A DNA stretch of 64,000 nucleotides, from assembly GCA_020637855.1 (NCBI GenBank), contig JACKJR010000001.1, forward strand, positions 558,001-622,000. The letters are read 5' to 3'. This document shows positions 1 through 8,136 of this stretch, in pieces. Both the position numbers and the translations under genes were made by a program. The stretch's first letter is position 1. Every line of letters starts with the position of its first letter. The notes beneath the pieces are model-generated. The model was not told the origin of the DNA. It saw only the letters and a list, made by a program, of their open reading frames with translations, and did not search any database. Source of the stretch: Rhodobiaceae bacterium. GTDB taxonomy: Bacteria > Pseudomonadota > Alphaproteobacteria > Rhizobiales > Tepidamorphaceae.

Positions 1-1
1 C

Positions 2-175
2 ATCGCCGTCATTCTGGGCCACATCTATATCGGCTCGATCGGCATGGAGGGTGCGTTCGATGCCATGGGGTCCGGCGAGGTAGATCTCAACTGGGCCAAG
101 GAGCATCACAGCATCTGGGTCGAGGAAATGACCGAAAGCGATGCCGAGGCCACGAAGCCTGCTCCAGCCGAATAG
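2..175 (+). CDS. Formate dehydrogenase gamma subunit, C-terminal end (partial)
   Basis: The window opens inside this gene, so only the last 57 residues are visible. The fragment starts in a hydrophobic stretch and contains HIYIGSIGMEGAFDAMGSG followed by NWAKEHHSIWVEE. This is the typical end of the cytochrome b556-type gamma subunit of membrane formate dehydrogenases, which passes electrons from formate oxidation to the quinone pool. The acidic, Ala/Pro-rich tail ends in a TAG stop. A strong hairpin follows directly, so this is probably the last gene of its operon. The DUF3305/DUF3306 and ferredoxin genes downstream commonly accompany formate dehydrogenases, which supports the call. The alpha and beta subunits would lie to the left of the window. 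Confidence 0.85.
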   Translation: MAVILGHIYIGSIGMEGAFDAMGSGEVDLNWAKEHHSIWVEEMTESDAEATKPAPAE

Positions 176-184
176 AACCACACG

Positions 185-215
185 GGCAAGGCTGGCGGAG
201 CACGCCGGCCTTGCC
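185..215 (+). terminator. Hairpin after formate dehydrogenase gamma gene
   Basis: The arms GGCAAGGCTGGCG and CGCCGGCCTTGCC pair over 13 bp with one G-U wobble around a 5-nt loop. The stem begins 10 nt after the stop codon. The downstream tail TGTTGTTG is T-rich but not a clean T run, so this is a probable rather than certain intrinsic terminator. Confidence 0.6.
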
Positions 216-315
216 TGTTGTTGCCTGTTCCGGGATTGCCACTAAAAAGTACCATAAGAACGGTTTTGTCCCGCACAGATGAAGTGATGCGGACCAATGC
301 CTTGGTGGCAGCAAC

Positions 316-1734
316 ATGCCGAACTTTTTGAAACGTATCCCGTCCGGTCAAGGAACCCGATGCCGGCCCATGTTGTCAGCATGGGTACTGGCCGTATTGG
401 CGTTCGTTGTTCCCATCAATCCCCCCGCACATGCGCAAGGGGATGCGGCAACCTCGATGCCGGAAACGCTCGAGGGGCACGGCGGCCCCGTACGTTCCGT
501 CGCCATTGGTGCAGACAGTGCCCACGCGCTCACATCGTCTTTCGACTATTCGGCGATCTATTGGGGGCTCGAGGCGCACAAGGGCAGGGAACTGATGCGC
601 CTTGAAGGCCATGATGCCGCCGTCAATGACGCGGCATTCGTGCCGAACACCGATATAGCGGTGACGGCCAGCGATGACGGCTCGGTCGCTGTCTGGAACC
701 TGGATACCGGCGAAATGCTCAAGCGGTTCCGGGGGCCGGGCGACAAGGTGCTGGCGGTCGATGTTTCCAGGGACGGGCATTATGCGGCTTCCGCGGGATG
801 GGACCGCCGCGTCCGGCTCTATGACTTGAAGGAGCTGAAAGAACTTGCCGCTTTCGAAGGCCATCGCGGCAACGTCAACGATGTTGCCTTTTCCCCCGAT
901 GGCGAAACGCTCTACTCGGCTTCCTACGATGGCACGATCCAGTCCTGGAACGTGAAAGAACGCAAACCCGGCCGCCCCATTTACAGCCACGGCTGGGGCC
1001 TCAATATCGTACGCGCCCTGCCTGATGGAAAATCCCTGCTTTTCGGGTCTCTCGATGGGTCCGCGGGCGTTGTCGACATCGAAAGCGGAGAGGTTCTTGT
1101 GGACCTTGCCGTCCACAACGGCCCGATCCTGTCCGCCGATATCGCCGTCGAGGCCGGTATGGCGCTGGTTGGCGGGGCCGATGGCGTGGTGCGGGTCTAT
1201 CGTATGGCCGACTGGATCCTGCTGCACACATTCGAGAATCCGAACGGGCCGATCTGGGGCGCAAGCCTTGCCAAAGATGGGACCGCGGCGATGCTGGCCG
1301 GCCTCGACGATGCCGCGTTCCTCTGGCAGATCAGCCCGCGCAAGGCGTTTGAACCGCCGATGGGAGAGTTTCCGCGCCGTTTCCAGATCAGCGCCGATGC
1401 CGATCCCGGAGAGCGCCAGTTCGCCCGCAAGTGCAGCGTCTGCCACACGCTGACAAAGGATGGCGCCAACCGCGCCGGTCCTTCGCTCTATGGTCTCTTC
1501 GGGCGCCATGCCGGGACGCTTGAGGGCTACGCCTATTCGGACGCACTGAAGAACAGCACCATCGTGTGGAACGATGAGACCATCGCAAAGCTGTTCGACG
1601 ATGGGCCGGATGTGGTAACGCCGGGTTCCAAGATGCCGGTGCAGCGCTTAAAGTCGGTTGAGGACCGCGATGCGCTGATAGCCTATCTGAAGCGTGCGAC
1701 CGATCCGTCGGCTGCCTCCGCTTCGGGACAATAG
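316..1734 (+). CDS. WD40 beta-propeller / c-type cytochrome fusion protein
   Basis: A 472-residue predicted periplasmic protein. A signal peptide starts at Met19 (MLSAWVLAVLAF...) and probably ends at the AHA-QG site; Met19 (position 370) may be the real start. Residues of about 50-345 hold WD40-type repeats, seen as recurring LEGH/FEGH and VAVWNL, VRLYDL, IQSWNV ends. The C-terminal domain is a class I cytochrome c with heme motif CSVCH (Cys373, Cys376, His377) and likely Met440 as sixth ligand in GSKMP. It lies just after the formate dehydrogenase genes and before a secreted protease. I infer an electron-transfer or scaffold role in the periplasm; the exact partner is not visible. Confidence 0.8.
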   Translation: MPNFLKRIPSGQGTRCRPMLSAWVLAVLAFVVPINPPAHAQGDAATSMPETLEGHGGPVRSVAIGADSAHALTSSFDYSAIYWGLEAHKGRELMRLEGHDAAVNDAAFVPNTDIAVTASDDGSVAVWNLDTGEMLKRFRGPGDKVLAVDVSRDGHYAASAGWDRRVRLYDLKELKELAAFEGHRGNVNDVAFSPDGETLYSASYDGTIQSWNVKERKPGRPIYSHGWGLNIVRALPDGKSLLFGSLDGSAGVVDIESGEVLVDLAVHNGPILSADIAVEAGMALVGGADGVVRVYRMADWILLHTFENPNGPIWGASLAKDGTAAMLAGLDDAAFLWQISPRKAFEPPMGEFPRRFQISADADPGERQFARKCSVCHTLTKDGANRAGPSLYGLFGRHAGTLEGYAYSDALKNSTIVWNDETIAKLFDDGPDVVTPGSKMPVQRLKSVEDRDALIAYLKRATDPSAASASGQ

Positions 1735-1756
1735 AAACAACAGGGGAGATGTACAG

Positions 1757-1885
1757 ATGAAAGCCTTCCTCGCCAGCCTTGTGGTTATGGTCGTCGTTGG
1801 GTTCGCCGCTTACGGAGTGCTGCATTCGATGGACCGTTCCGCGCAAGCCACGTTCCAAAGCGACAACGGAGCGGTGCGGCTCTGA
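1757..1885 (+). CDS. Small single-span membrane peptide (42 aa)
   Basis: This 42-residue reading frame has a good ribosome binding site (AGGGGAG, 8 nt before ATG). It starts MKAFLASLVVMVVVGFAAYG, a single transmembrane or uncleaved signal segment, followed by a short polar tail ending in AVRL. It sits 22 nt after the WD40/cytochrome gene and overlaps the next gene at a CTGA junction, so it is almost certainly co-transcribed and co-translated with them. Function is unknown. It may anchor or assist a complex formed by its neighbours. Confidence 0.65.
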   Translation: MKAFLASLVVMVVVGFAAYGVLHSMDRSAQATFQSDNGAVRL

Positions 1886-2820
1886 TTGTCCTGCGTCTGG
1901 CCGCACTGCTTGCGGCAATCATTCTTGCATTTCCGGTTCCAGCCGGAGCGGGCGAGGTTGCGGCAAAGGCCGCGGCCTCGGTGGTTTCCGTCTTGCCGGA
2001 TTGGCCCGGCAGGCCACCTGATGCCGAAGCGCCGGAAGGCTCAGGCGTCGTTATCGGCGACGGACAATGGATCGTGACCGCAGCCCACGTACTTGAGGGC
2101 GCGCGTCATATCCGTATTCGCGACATCGACGGCAACGTCGTGGAAGCCGTTCCCGGCCCTGTCAGCGATGCGGCTGACCTCGCGCTGCTGCGCGTTGAAC
2201 AGGCCCTGCCTGTATTGCAATGGGCAGATGCCAGCCCTGATCCCGGTGCGCCGGTCTGTGCCATCGGCAACGCTTTCGGCCTCGATCATACGGTGACTTG
2301 CGGTGTTGTTTCCGCAGTCCACCGCTCCGACGTCGGCTTCAACGCGGTTGAGGACTTCACCCAGACCGATGCGGCTGTGAATCCCGGCATGTCGGGTGGT
2401 GCGCTCGTCGATGAAGACGGGCGGCTCGCCGGTATTGTGTCCGCCATTTTCGCCAAGCAGTCGGATGCAAACATCGGCGTCAATTTCGCCGTTTCCATCG
2501 AACTCGCCCGCATGGTCACCGATGCCCTGATGACGAAGGGTACTTACCGCCCGCCAGCTTCCGGCATGGCGCTTAAACCGGCCCTGGCCGCGGGTGAAAC
2601 GGGCAAGGCCGGCGCTGAAGCCGTAGCCGTTACCACAGATGGCGCGGCCGCCCTTGCCGGCGTGAAGGTCGGCGATAGAATCCTCTACGCCGGCGATCGC
2701 CGCGTGCTTGGCCCCGGCGACGTTCGCGCCGCTCTGGCGCTGCTTGCGCCCGGCGAAAATCTTGCGTTGCGCATCCTGCGCGACGGCGAGGAAATCACTC
2801 TGGAATTGCAGCCGCGATAG
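1882..2820 (+). CDS. Trypsin-like serine protease with C-terminal PDZ-like region
   Basis: A DegP/HtrA-like secreted protease. Catalytic motifs are visible: TAAHVL (His), ADLALLR (Asp) and GMSGG (Ser). The C-terminal ~90 residues (GVKVGDRILYAGDRRV...) look like one PDZ domain. The first in-frame ATG/GTG/TTG is the GTG at 1981, but the frame is open upstream and encodes an obvious signal peptide (LRLAALLAAIILAFPVPAGAG). I therefore place the start at CTG 1882, which overlaps the upstream stop as CTGA; ATT 1885 is the alternative. Other junctions in this block are GTGA or ATGA, which favours the CTG. Probable role: quality control or processing of periplasmic partners of the formate dehydrogenase block (inference). 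Confidence 0.75.
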   Translation: MIVLRLAALLAAIILAFPVPAGAGEVAAKAAASVVSVLPDWPGRPPDAEAPEGSGVVIGDGQWIVTAAHVLEGARHIRIRDIDGNVVEAVPGPVSDAADLALLRVEQALPVLQWADASPDPGAPVCAIGNAFGLDHTVTCGVVSAVHRSDVGFNAVEDFTQTDAAVNPGMSGGALVDEDGRLAGIVSAIFAKQSDANIGVNFAVSIELARMVTDALMTKGTYRPPASGMALKPALAAGETGKAGAEAVAVTTDGAAALAGVKVGDRILYAGDRRVLGPGDVRAALALLAPGENLALRILRDGEEITLELQPR

Positions 2821-2879
2821 AATTGCGGTCTGTTCCTCCTCATGGAAGCGGGCGATAGCTGCCCGCAAGGGAGAAGATC

Positions 2880-3062
2880 ATGGACGAAGACAAGGTCAAC
2901 ATGGCGATCCGCAAGTTCCTCAAACAGGTCGGCGTCACCTCGCAGCGCGAGATAGAAGCGCTGCTGCGCGAAAGCGGCGGCAAGCCGGTCAAGGTGAAGA
3001 TGGTGCTGACCGCAGAAGGCACTGATCTTAAGCACACGATCGAGGAAACGATCAGCACGTGA
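2880..3062 (+). CDS. DUF6494 family small protein
   Basis: A 60-residue soluble protein beginning MDEDKVNMAIRKFLKQVGV and containing TSQREIEALLRE, the pattern I associate with DUF6494. It has a good ribosome binding site (AGGGAGAAG) preceded by a short hairpin (GCGGGC/GCCCGC around 2848-2866). Its TGA stop overlaps the GTG start of the ligase-like gene as GTGA, so the two are translationally coupled. No function is known to me. Its fixed position beside the ligase-like protein, DUF6505 and DUF6352 suggests a shared role in making or protecting an enzyme. Confidence 0.7.
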   Translation: MDEDKVNMAIRKFLKQVGVTSQREIEALLRESGGKPVKVKMVLTAEGTDLKHTIEETIST

Positions 3063-3859
3063 GCGATTATCCTGCCTATCAGGCGCCGGTATCCGAACCT
3101 GCGCGCGACCCCGAATTTCCGCCGCTGCTGACCGGCCACGAGATTTCAGCGGAGGAAGACGCCCTGGCGCGTGCCGTTGCCGGTGCGCGCGGTGGATCGT
3201 TCGGGGCAGGGGATTTCGTCTGGTCGCGCGCGCATGACGTGTTCGATACAGCACTCGTGCTCGAACCCGACATCGCGCGCGAGCGTGCCGCCGAAATCGC
3301 TTTTGTCGCGCAGGTCGCCTTCGCCGACTGTTTCGGCGCGATCAGCCCGCCGGAAGTGGCACTGACCTTCGGGTGGCCGATGACCGTGCGGCTCAATGGC
3401 GGGCGCATCGGCGAATTGCGGCTGGTGGTTGCCGATGCCGATGACGACGATGGTGCGCCAATGTGGATGGTCGCAGGCCTCAGGCTCGTCATGCGCCATG
3501 AGCACTATCATGTCGATCCCGGCAAGATGCCGGACGTGACCACCTTCGAGGAGGAGGGGTGCGGCGACATCGATACGGTCGATCTGGTCGAAGCCTTTGC
3601 CCGCCACTTGCTGGTGTGGATCCACACCTGGAGCGAGGACGGCTTCAAGCCGGTCCATGACAACTATGTTTTCCGCGCCGACGGCTACAACGAGGAAACC
3701 ACAATCACCCATGCGGGCAAGGCGCATGATGGAACGCTGATCGGATTGGATGAGCGTGGTGCGGCCCTGATGAAGACGGCGGACGGCAAGGTCGAGGCGC
3801 TTGATCCCATGCTTGCCGTTATCCGCGAAATGGACATTGCCGGTGGTGCCCGCTCGTGA
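3059..3859 (+). CDS. Biotin/lipoate-protein ligase-like protein (C-terminal DUF4444-like)
   Basis: A 266-residue protein starting with GTG in the GTGA overlap. The N-terminal ~190 residues resemble the LplA/BirA ligase fold: GGSFGAGDFVWSR, ALVLEPD and the GWPMTVRLNGGRIGELRL strand, comparable to the substrate loop W-P-N-D/G-V of biotin ligases. The C-terminal ~70 residues (FKPVHDNYVFRADGY...GTLIGLDERGAALM) match the small DUF4444/BPL-C-like barrel. The true acyl substrate is unknown. Position inside a formate dehydrogenase satellite block argues against a general lipoyl ligase and for a dedicated target (inference). It overlaps the next gene by 4 nt. Confidence 0.7.
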   Translation: MSDYPAYQAPVSEPARDPEFPPLLTGHEISAEEDALARAVAGARGGSFGAGDFVWSRAHDVFDTALVLEPDIARERAAEIAFVAQVAFADCFGAISPPEVALTFGWPMTVRLNGGRIGELRLVVADADDDDGAPMWMVAGLRLVMRHEHYHVDPGKMPDVTTFEEEGCGDIDTVDLVEAFARHLLVWIHTWSEDGFKPVHDNYVFRADGYNEETTITHAGKAHDGTLIGLDERGAALMKTADGKVEALDPMLAVIREMDIAGGARS

Positions 3860-4335
3860 AGCTGCTGCGCACCATACGCTTCGACCAGTCCGACGAGCAC
3901 GTGTTCGAGAAGGCCGCCGGATCGGACGAATGGGCCGTGCCGGGAGGCTTTGCCTTCGCGGGAATGGCGCGCGAGGCGATCACCGGCAAGACCAGGCAGG
4001 CATTTGCCAACGGTTTTCTGTCGTTGGAGAGTTTCGGGCGCTCGACCTTCGCCACGGTCGCCGAGATCGGCAATGACGATTACGGGAAAATGACCGAAGC
4101 GCTGGCCGCTCACTTCTGTGAGGCACATGGCGCACCGGATGTTGAAAGCGCCTTGCCGGTAGCGCATGAGGAGATGGATTTCGTCGCCGGTCTCGTGGCT
4201 GATGCACCGATCAACACGGTGTTCACGCTGCGCCGCTTTCACGATGACAATGGCGAAATCCGCGAGGAATTCCGCACGGTTACCCCGCCGCGCGAACCAC
4301 TTCATACCCGTATCTGGGACGTGGCCGATGAGTAA
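3856..4335 (+). CDS. DUF6505 family protein
   Basis: A 159-residue soluble protein with GTG start in a GTGA overlap. It begins MKLLRTIRFDQSDEHVFE and contains EWAVPGGFAF and an Arg/Phe-rich centre (QAFANGFLSLESFGRSTF), which I recognise as DUF6505. No catalytic motif is evident, although PVAHEEMDFV and the RRFHDDNGEI segments are conserved-looking. It overlaps the DUF6352 gene by 8 nt, continuing the coupled chain DUF6494 / ligase-like / DUF6505 / DUF6352. Function unknown. Confidence 0.65.
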   Translation: MKLLRTIRFDQSDEHVFEKAAGSDEWAVPGGFAFAGMAREAITGKTRQAFANGFLSLESFGRSTFATVAEIGNDDYGKMTEALAAHFCEAHGAPDVESALPVAHEEMDFVAGLVADAPINTVFTLRRFHDDNGEIREEFRTVTPPREPLHTRIWDVADE

Positions 4336-5371
4336 CAGCACTGAAGCGCATGTGGTCGGCCGCGATTTCTGGCGTTCCGCCGGCTACCAGCTGCTTGAGC
4401 ACAGTGACGGCGGGAAACTGTCTGTCACGGCGGAGTTTCTGCGTGCTTATTTCACCCGCCCCGAGGTGCACCCGGTCGAGGAATCCTGTGCCGAGGAACA
4501 TGCGCTGTTCGACCGGCTCATGGCCAATCCGTTCGGTAGCGTCAGCGAACAGGACATCATCGCGATCGCCGATGAGGACGCGCGCGACAATTACCGGATT
4601 GTCCTGCGCTTCCGCGATCATCTGGCAGCCCATGACTCGCTTGAAGCCGCTTACCTGGCGCTGTTTTCCGGTGGAAATCCGCCCGCGCTGCCGCCGGTCT
4701 TCGTTGATCAGATGGTGCACGCAATCCTGTGCAACATTCTCAAAGGTGTACGCGATCCGATGCGGCTTCGCGCAGCCGAACTGTTCTTCCGCGAACAAAA
4801 CGTCAGTCTCAACGACAGCCGCGTCATGCTGGCCGACGAGGAGATCGTCGAGATGTACGCCACCACCGGCGGCATGGGCGGACTGGGCCAGCTTCTGGTT
4901 GAATCCAATACCACCAAGCAGGTGACGCTGGATGTCATCGACGACGAGAACTCGCAGATATACTGGGGCCGCTCGGACCGTTTTGACACGGTGATCGACT
5001 TCCGGTTCACCCAGCCGGCGCTCGACGCGTTTGCCCGGGTTCTCGAAGCCTGGGTGCAGCATTTTCTCGGTATCGAAAGCCGTATCCAGCCGATGCAGTC
5101 GATCAAGGATGAGCGCTGGTCGTGGCATGTCGGGCTGGATGCCGAAGCAACGCGCATCCTCAATGCGCTCTACAATGGCGACGACCTCGGCATGACCGAC
5201 ATGGAGCAGATCATCGGCCTGTTCCGCATGGACATCCGCGATCGCAAGGCGGTGCGCGAGAACATGCGCGGCAAACCCGTCTATCTGGGGCTTGCCATGA
5301 CCCGTGGCGGCAGGCTGCGCATGAAGCCGCAGAACCTGCTCGTCAACCTGCCGCTTGTGAGCCTCACATGA
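4328..5371 (+). CDS. DUF6352 family protein
   Basis: A 347-residue soluble protein. The start at ATG 4328 overlaps the upstream gene by 8 nt. It contains RDFWRSAGYQLLE near the N-terminus, then an alpha-helical region with the acidic/His stretch HPVEESCAEEHALFDRL, and a C-terminal basic segment rich in RMKPQNLL. I recognise it as DUF6352, which co-occurs with DUF6494 and DUF6505 in Hyphomicrobiales. There is no signal peptide, so it acts in the cytoplasm. Its function is not established. It ends in an ATGA overlap with the next small gene. Confidence 0.65.
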   Translation: MSNSTEAHVVGRDFWRSAGYQLLEHSDGGKLSVTAEFLRAYFTRPEVHPVEESCAEEHALFDRLMANPFGSVSEQDIIAIADEDARDNYRIVLRFRDHLAAHDSLEAAYLALFSGGNPPALPPVFVDQMVHAILCNILKGVRDPMRLRAAELFFREQNVSLNDSRVMLADEEIVEMYATTGGMGGLGQLLVESNTTKQVTLDVIDDENSQIYWGRSDRFDTVIDFRFTQPALDAFARVLEAWVQHFLGIESRIQPMQSIKDERWSWHVGLDAEATRILNALYNGDDLGMTDMEQIIGLFRMDIRDRKAVRENMRGKPVYLGLAMTRGGRLRMKPQNLLVNLPLVSLT

Positions 5372-5661
5372 CGCAATCCGGGGGCAAGCCGGCATTTGCG
5401 GATTCGCGCGCCGCGCGCGTGATCGCACTGTTGCTTATCGTCGCCGGTATCGCCGTCATCGCATGGCATCACCGAGACGATATTCTGCCCCCGCAGGAGG
5501 AAGCGGCGGCAGCCAACCCGCAACTGTTCGCCTGTATCGGTGAGCGCACCGCGCAGGTCGATGGTATGCTGACAGACGGCGTAATCAACGATGGCCAGGC
5601 GGCAGATTTCCGTGCCCGCGCCATCCAGTTTTGCGAACAGCAGTTTCCGCCGGAAAACTGA
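5368..5661 (+). CDS. Small membrane-anchored protein with two conserved-looking cysteines
   Basis: This 97-residue protein starts at ATG 5368 in an ATGA overlap with DUF6352. It has one N-terminal transmembrane helix (VIALLLIVAGIAVIAWHH) and a periplasmic-looking domain with the segments FACIGERTAQVDGML and ADFRARAIQFCEQQFP. The two Cys residues could form a disulfide or bind a ligand. It is the last gene of the chain and converges on the ferredoxin gene 75 nt away. I do not recognise a named family. Confidence 0.6.
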   Translation: MTQSGGKPAFADSRAARVIALLLIVAGIAVIAWHHRDDILPPQEEAAAANPQLFACIGERTAQVDGMLTDGVINDGQAADFRARAIQFCEQQFPPEN

Positions 5662-5736
5662 CTTGAAGCATCGCGCGAAAAACGATGCGGCCATGAAAAA
5701 GAGCAGGCGCTCCGATTCCGTCAGAATGCAATTTGC

Positions 5737-7821
5737 TCACCCGTCCTTGAGAAAGTCCTCCAGCGACAGATCGCCCTCGACGCCTTCCTCGCGTGCCTTC
5801 AGATAGTCTTCGGTGGTGATGGTGCGCGGCCGCGAGCCGGCCGCGAACGGATTGTCGGCGCGCTCCGACATGGTGAGCACGCGGCATTCGTCGCACATCT
5901 CGATAACGTTGGCCTCGCCATCGCCTGCATACATCCAGTGCTTGCCGGCAAGCTGTTCGGATATCCGCTTCACCGTCTTGGCCGATCCGAACGGCTTGCC
6001 GCAGCGTACACAGGCAAACGGCTCCTCTTCGTTGAGGATGCTCTGTTCGAAAGCCGCATTGGTGAAATCATAGCGCGCTTCCAGCGTGATAACTTTCTCC
6101 GGGCAGGTGGCCGCGCACAGGCCGCACTGCACGCAGGCCTGTTCCTGAAAACGGACTTGCGGTTTTTCCGGATTGTCGTGGAGCGCACCGGCGGGGCAGG
6201 CCGAAACGCAGGCCAGGCACAGCGTGCAGCCTTCGGTATCGATGCTGATGCGCCCGTAAGGTGCCGACGCGGGCAAGGCGATGCAGTCCGGTTTCTGCGG
6301 TGCGGTTTCACGCAGGGCGTTGATCGCGGCGCGCGCCACCTCGCGTTTGCTGCCGACGGCGGCAAAGCCCCTGGCCGGAACAGGCTTGGGAGGTTTTGCC
6401 TCGTGCAGTCTTGCCTCGACCTTGTCGGGATCTGCTTCGCAAATGATCTCGATACGGCCCGCGCTACCGTGACCGAGGCCGTCGAGCAGTGCGTCCAAAA
6501 GCTCTTTCTGCGGCGCCAGCCCGGCGTAGTCGTCGGCTTTACGCGGATCGGTCAGGATCACCGCGCGCGCCGCGCCCTCGGTGAAGGCTGCCGCGATCAG
6601 CTCATGACCAACCGAACCTGAAGCGAAGACCGATAAAGGCAGCACATTCGCCGGCAGGCCGCGCCCGAAGCGGGCAATCGCCGCAATGATCTCATTGCCG
6701 TGGCTTTCGTCGTGGAACAGCACGACCGGGTCGGAGCCGCCGGCCTTGAGATAGGTCGAGACAAGCGCGCGCAGACGTTCGATCGAACCATTCCGCGGTG
6801 GATAGGCGTAGCTTGCCGCTCCCGTCGGGCACACGGCGGAACAATTGCCGCAGCCGCCGCAAATGCCATTGTCGATTGCCACGGTGTCTCCGGCCGATGT
6901 GATCGCGCCGGCGGGGCACACATCGATGCAGTTGCTGCAGCCGGTCTTGCCGGAACGGCCATGGGCACAGATGTCTGCGCTGTAATCGACATAGATCGGT
7001 TTCTCGAACTCGCCGACATAATCGACCAGTTCGAACAACGCCTCGGCAATGGCAACCGGGTTGCCCGGATCGACACGGAAATAGCCATCGCGCTTGTCGG
7101 CGCCGGTGAACAGTGGCGTGCCGCCGGACAAATCAAGGATCAGATCGCACTGGGCCGACGCGCCGTCGCGCGCCATGAGAAACTGTGCTCCGTCACGCGA
7201 GGACGGCATCATCGGTGCATAACCGTCGACGACAACCTCGAACGCGCCAAGCGAGCCGGCGGCCCGGTTGATGCGGCCGGTATAGATCGGCACTTCGCCG
7301 GTTGCCGGCGGAACGATGTCGCGCGGATCGGTCAGCAGCACGCTGGGCGAAAGCCGGTGCGACAGTTTTTGTGCGGCATCAAGCGCGATCTGACCCGCGC
7401 CATAGACGAGGCAGATGCCGCCTGAGGTGATTGTGCGCTGACGGGCCGGTTTCACGCTGACGCAGGCTTCTGCGAGAAGCGCGGCCATCTTTGCGTTGAG
7501 GTTGGTCTTGTCGCCGCGTGCCTGCGGCTTCATCCACCCTGCATTCTCGCGGATATTGGTGAAGGTCACTGGCGTTTGGGAGCCGATTTCCTCGGCGAAC
7601 TCGCGAAACAGCGCTGCTTCCTGCGTGCAGGCAACCAGCACCGGCCCGCCGCCTGACAAGGCTGTCTGGAAGCTCTCGATTTCGGTGCGGCAAAGATGCG
7701 TTTTTATAGCACCCGGTTTGGCTGCAAGCGCCTTGGCCAGTGCATCGGCATCGATTTCCATCGATTTCTCGCAATTGCAGACCAGAATCCTGCGTCCGGC
7801 AATATCCATCGCTTCGCTCAA
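5737..7821 (-). CDS. Large 4Fe-4S multi-cluster ferredoxin-like protein
   Basis: A 694-residue cytoplasmic iron-sulfur protein. After an N-terminal CxC pair (VCNCEKSMEI) and a region resembling nucleotide/redox-binding domains (GGICLVYGAGQIALDAA), two ferredoxin pairs occur. Residues of about 285-335 contain CSNCIDVCP and CGGCGNCSAVCP; residues of about 525-590 contain CTLCLACVSACP and CVQCGLCAATCP. Two further Cys pairs (CVRCG, CDECR) near the C-terminus suggest a zinc or rubredoxin-like site. It diverges from DUF3305/DUF3306, a pairing typical of formate dehydrogenase loci. The probable role is electron transfer to or from the dehydrogenase or its maturation factors. Confidence 0.8.
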   Translation of the reverse strand: MSEAMDIAGRRILVCNCEKSMEIDADALAKALAAKPGAIKTHLCRTEIESFQTALSGGGPVLVACTQEAALFREFAEEIGSQTPVTFTNIRENAGWMKPQARGDKTNLNAKMAALLAEACVSVKPARQRTITSGGICLVYGAGQIALDAAQKLSHRLSPSVLLTDPRDIVPPATGEVPIYTGRINRAAGSLGAFEVVVDGYAPMMPSSRDGAQFLMARDGASAQCDLILDLSGGTPLFTGADKRDGYFRVDPGNPVAIAEALFELVDYVGEFEKPIYVDYSADICAHGRSGKTGCSNCIDVCPAGAITSAGDTVAIDNGICGGCGNCSAVCPTGAASYAYPPRNGSIERLRALVSTYLKAGGSDPVVLFHDESHGNEIIAAIARFGRGLPANVLPLSVFASGSVGHELIAAAFTEGAARAVILTDPRKADDYAGLAPQKELLDALLDGLGHGSAGRIEIICEADPDKVEARLHEAKPPKPVPARGFAAVGSKREVARAAINALRETAPQKPDCIALPASAPYGRISIDTEGCTLCLACVSACPAGALHDNPEKPQVRFQEQACVQCGLCAATCPEKVITLEARYDFTNAAFEQSILNEEEPFACVRCGKPFGSAKTVKRISEQLAGKHWMYAGDGEANVIEMCDECRVLTMSERADNPFAAGSRPRTITTEDYLKAREEGVEGDLSLEDFLKDG

Positions 7822-7881
7822 GGCCGTACTCTCCTCCCGGCGGTGGGAACCGTCTTGCGCCCTTCAAGCTTTCGCTGCGGG

Positions 7882-7924
7882 CGCTATAATCATTAAAGGC
7901 CGTGGACTCATAAAGGAGACGGAT
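7882..7924 (-). promoter_or_regulatory. Copy A of a duplicated promoter-like element (before ferredoxin gene)
   Basis: Read on the minus strand, toward the ferredoxin gene, this is CTCCTTTATGAGTCCACGG then CCTTTAATGATTATAG. It matches the element at 8134-8170 at nearly every position over about 30 bp. Both copies point into their own gene, so they are likely paired promoter or activator sites. ATTATAG could be the -10. Confidence 0.5.
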
Positions 7925-8073
7925 TTGGCGGCTGAAATGGCAATATGAGACAAGGAAGCATGTGAAGAGCGGGCTATCTGCCCGGTCGAGTGTGCTGACA
8001 CAGTCGCATGAAGCCATTTCGTCGTCCGCAGGGTATGGCGACTTTGCTCCCCGGATACGTTGCAAAGGCTTGA

Positions 8074-8136
8074 AAACCATTTGGTTTCCTGCGCCTTCGC
8101 GCCTTTCCGGAAACCAAATTCGCTCATACCAAATTC
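8074..8136. repeat. Cluster of ACCAAA/TTTGGT motifs between divergent operons
   Basis: AAACCA-TT-TGGTTT is a palindrome at 8074-8087. ATTTGGTTTCC (8079-8089) and GGAAACCAAAT (8109-8119) form a perfect 11-bp inverted repeat around 19 nt. ACCAAATTC is directly repeated at 8113 and 8128, 15 bp apart. Such iteration within a divergent promoter region is typical of transcription-factor binding; no specific regulator can be named. Confidence 0.45.

Noticed and set aside
376..1509. Long open frame on the minus strand opposite the WD40/cytochrome gene (377 aa)
   Set aside because: It mirrors a high-GC gene, has no recognisable domain and no ribosome binding site; the plus strand encodes clear WD40 repeats and a heme motif.
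1868..1990. Frameshift or sequencing error in the protease start
   Set aside because: The frame is open from the upstream stop codon through the signal peptide without interruption, so a non-ATG start explains it more simply.
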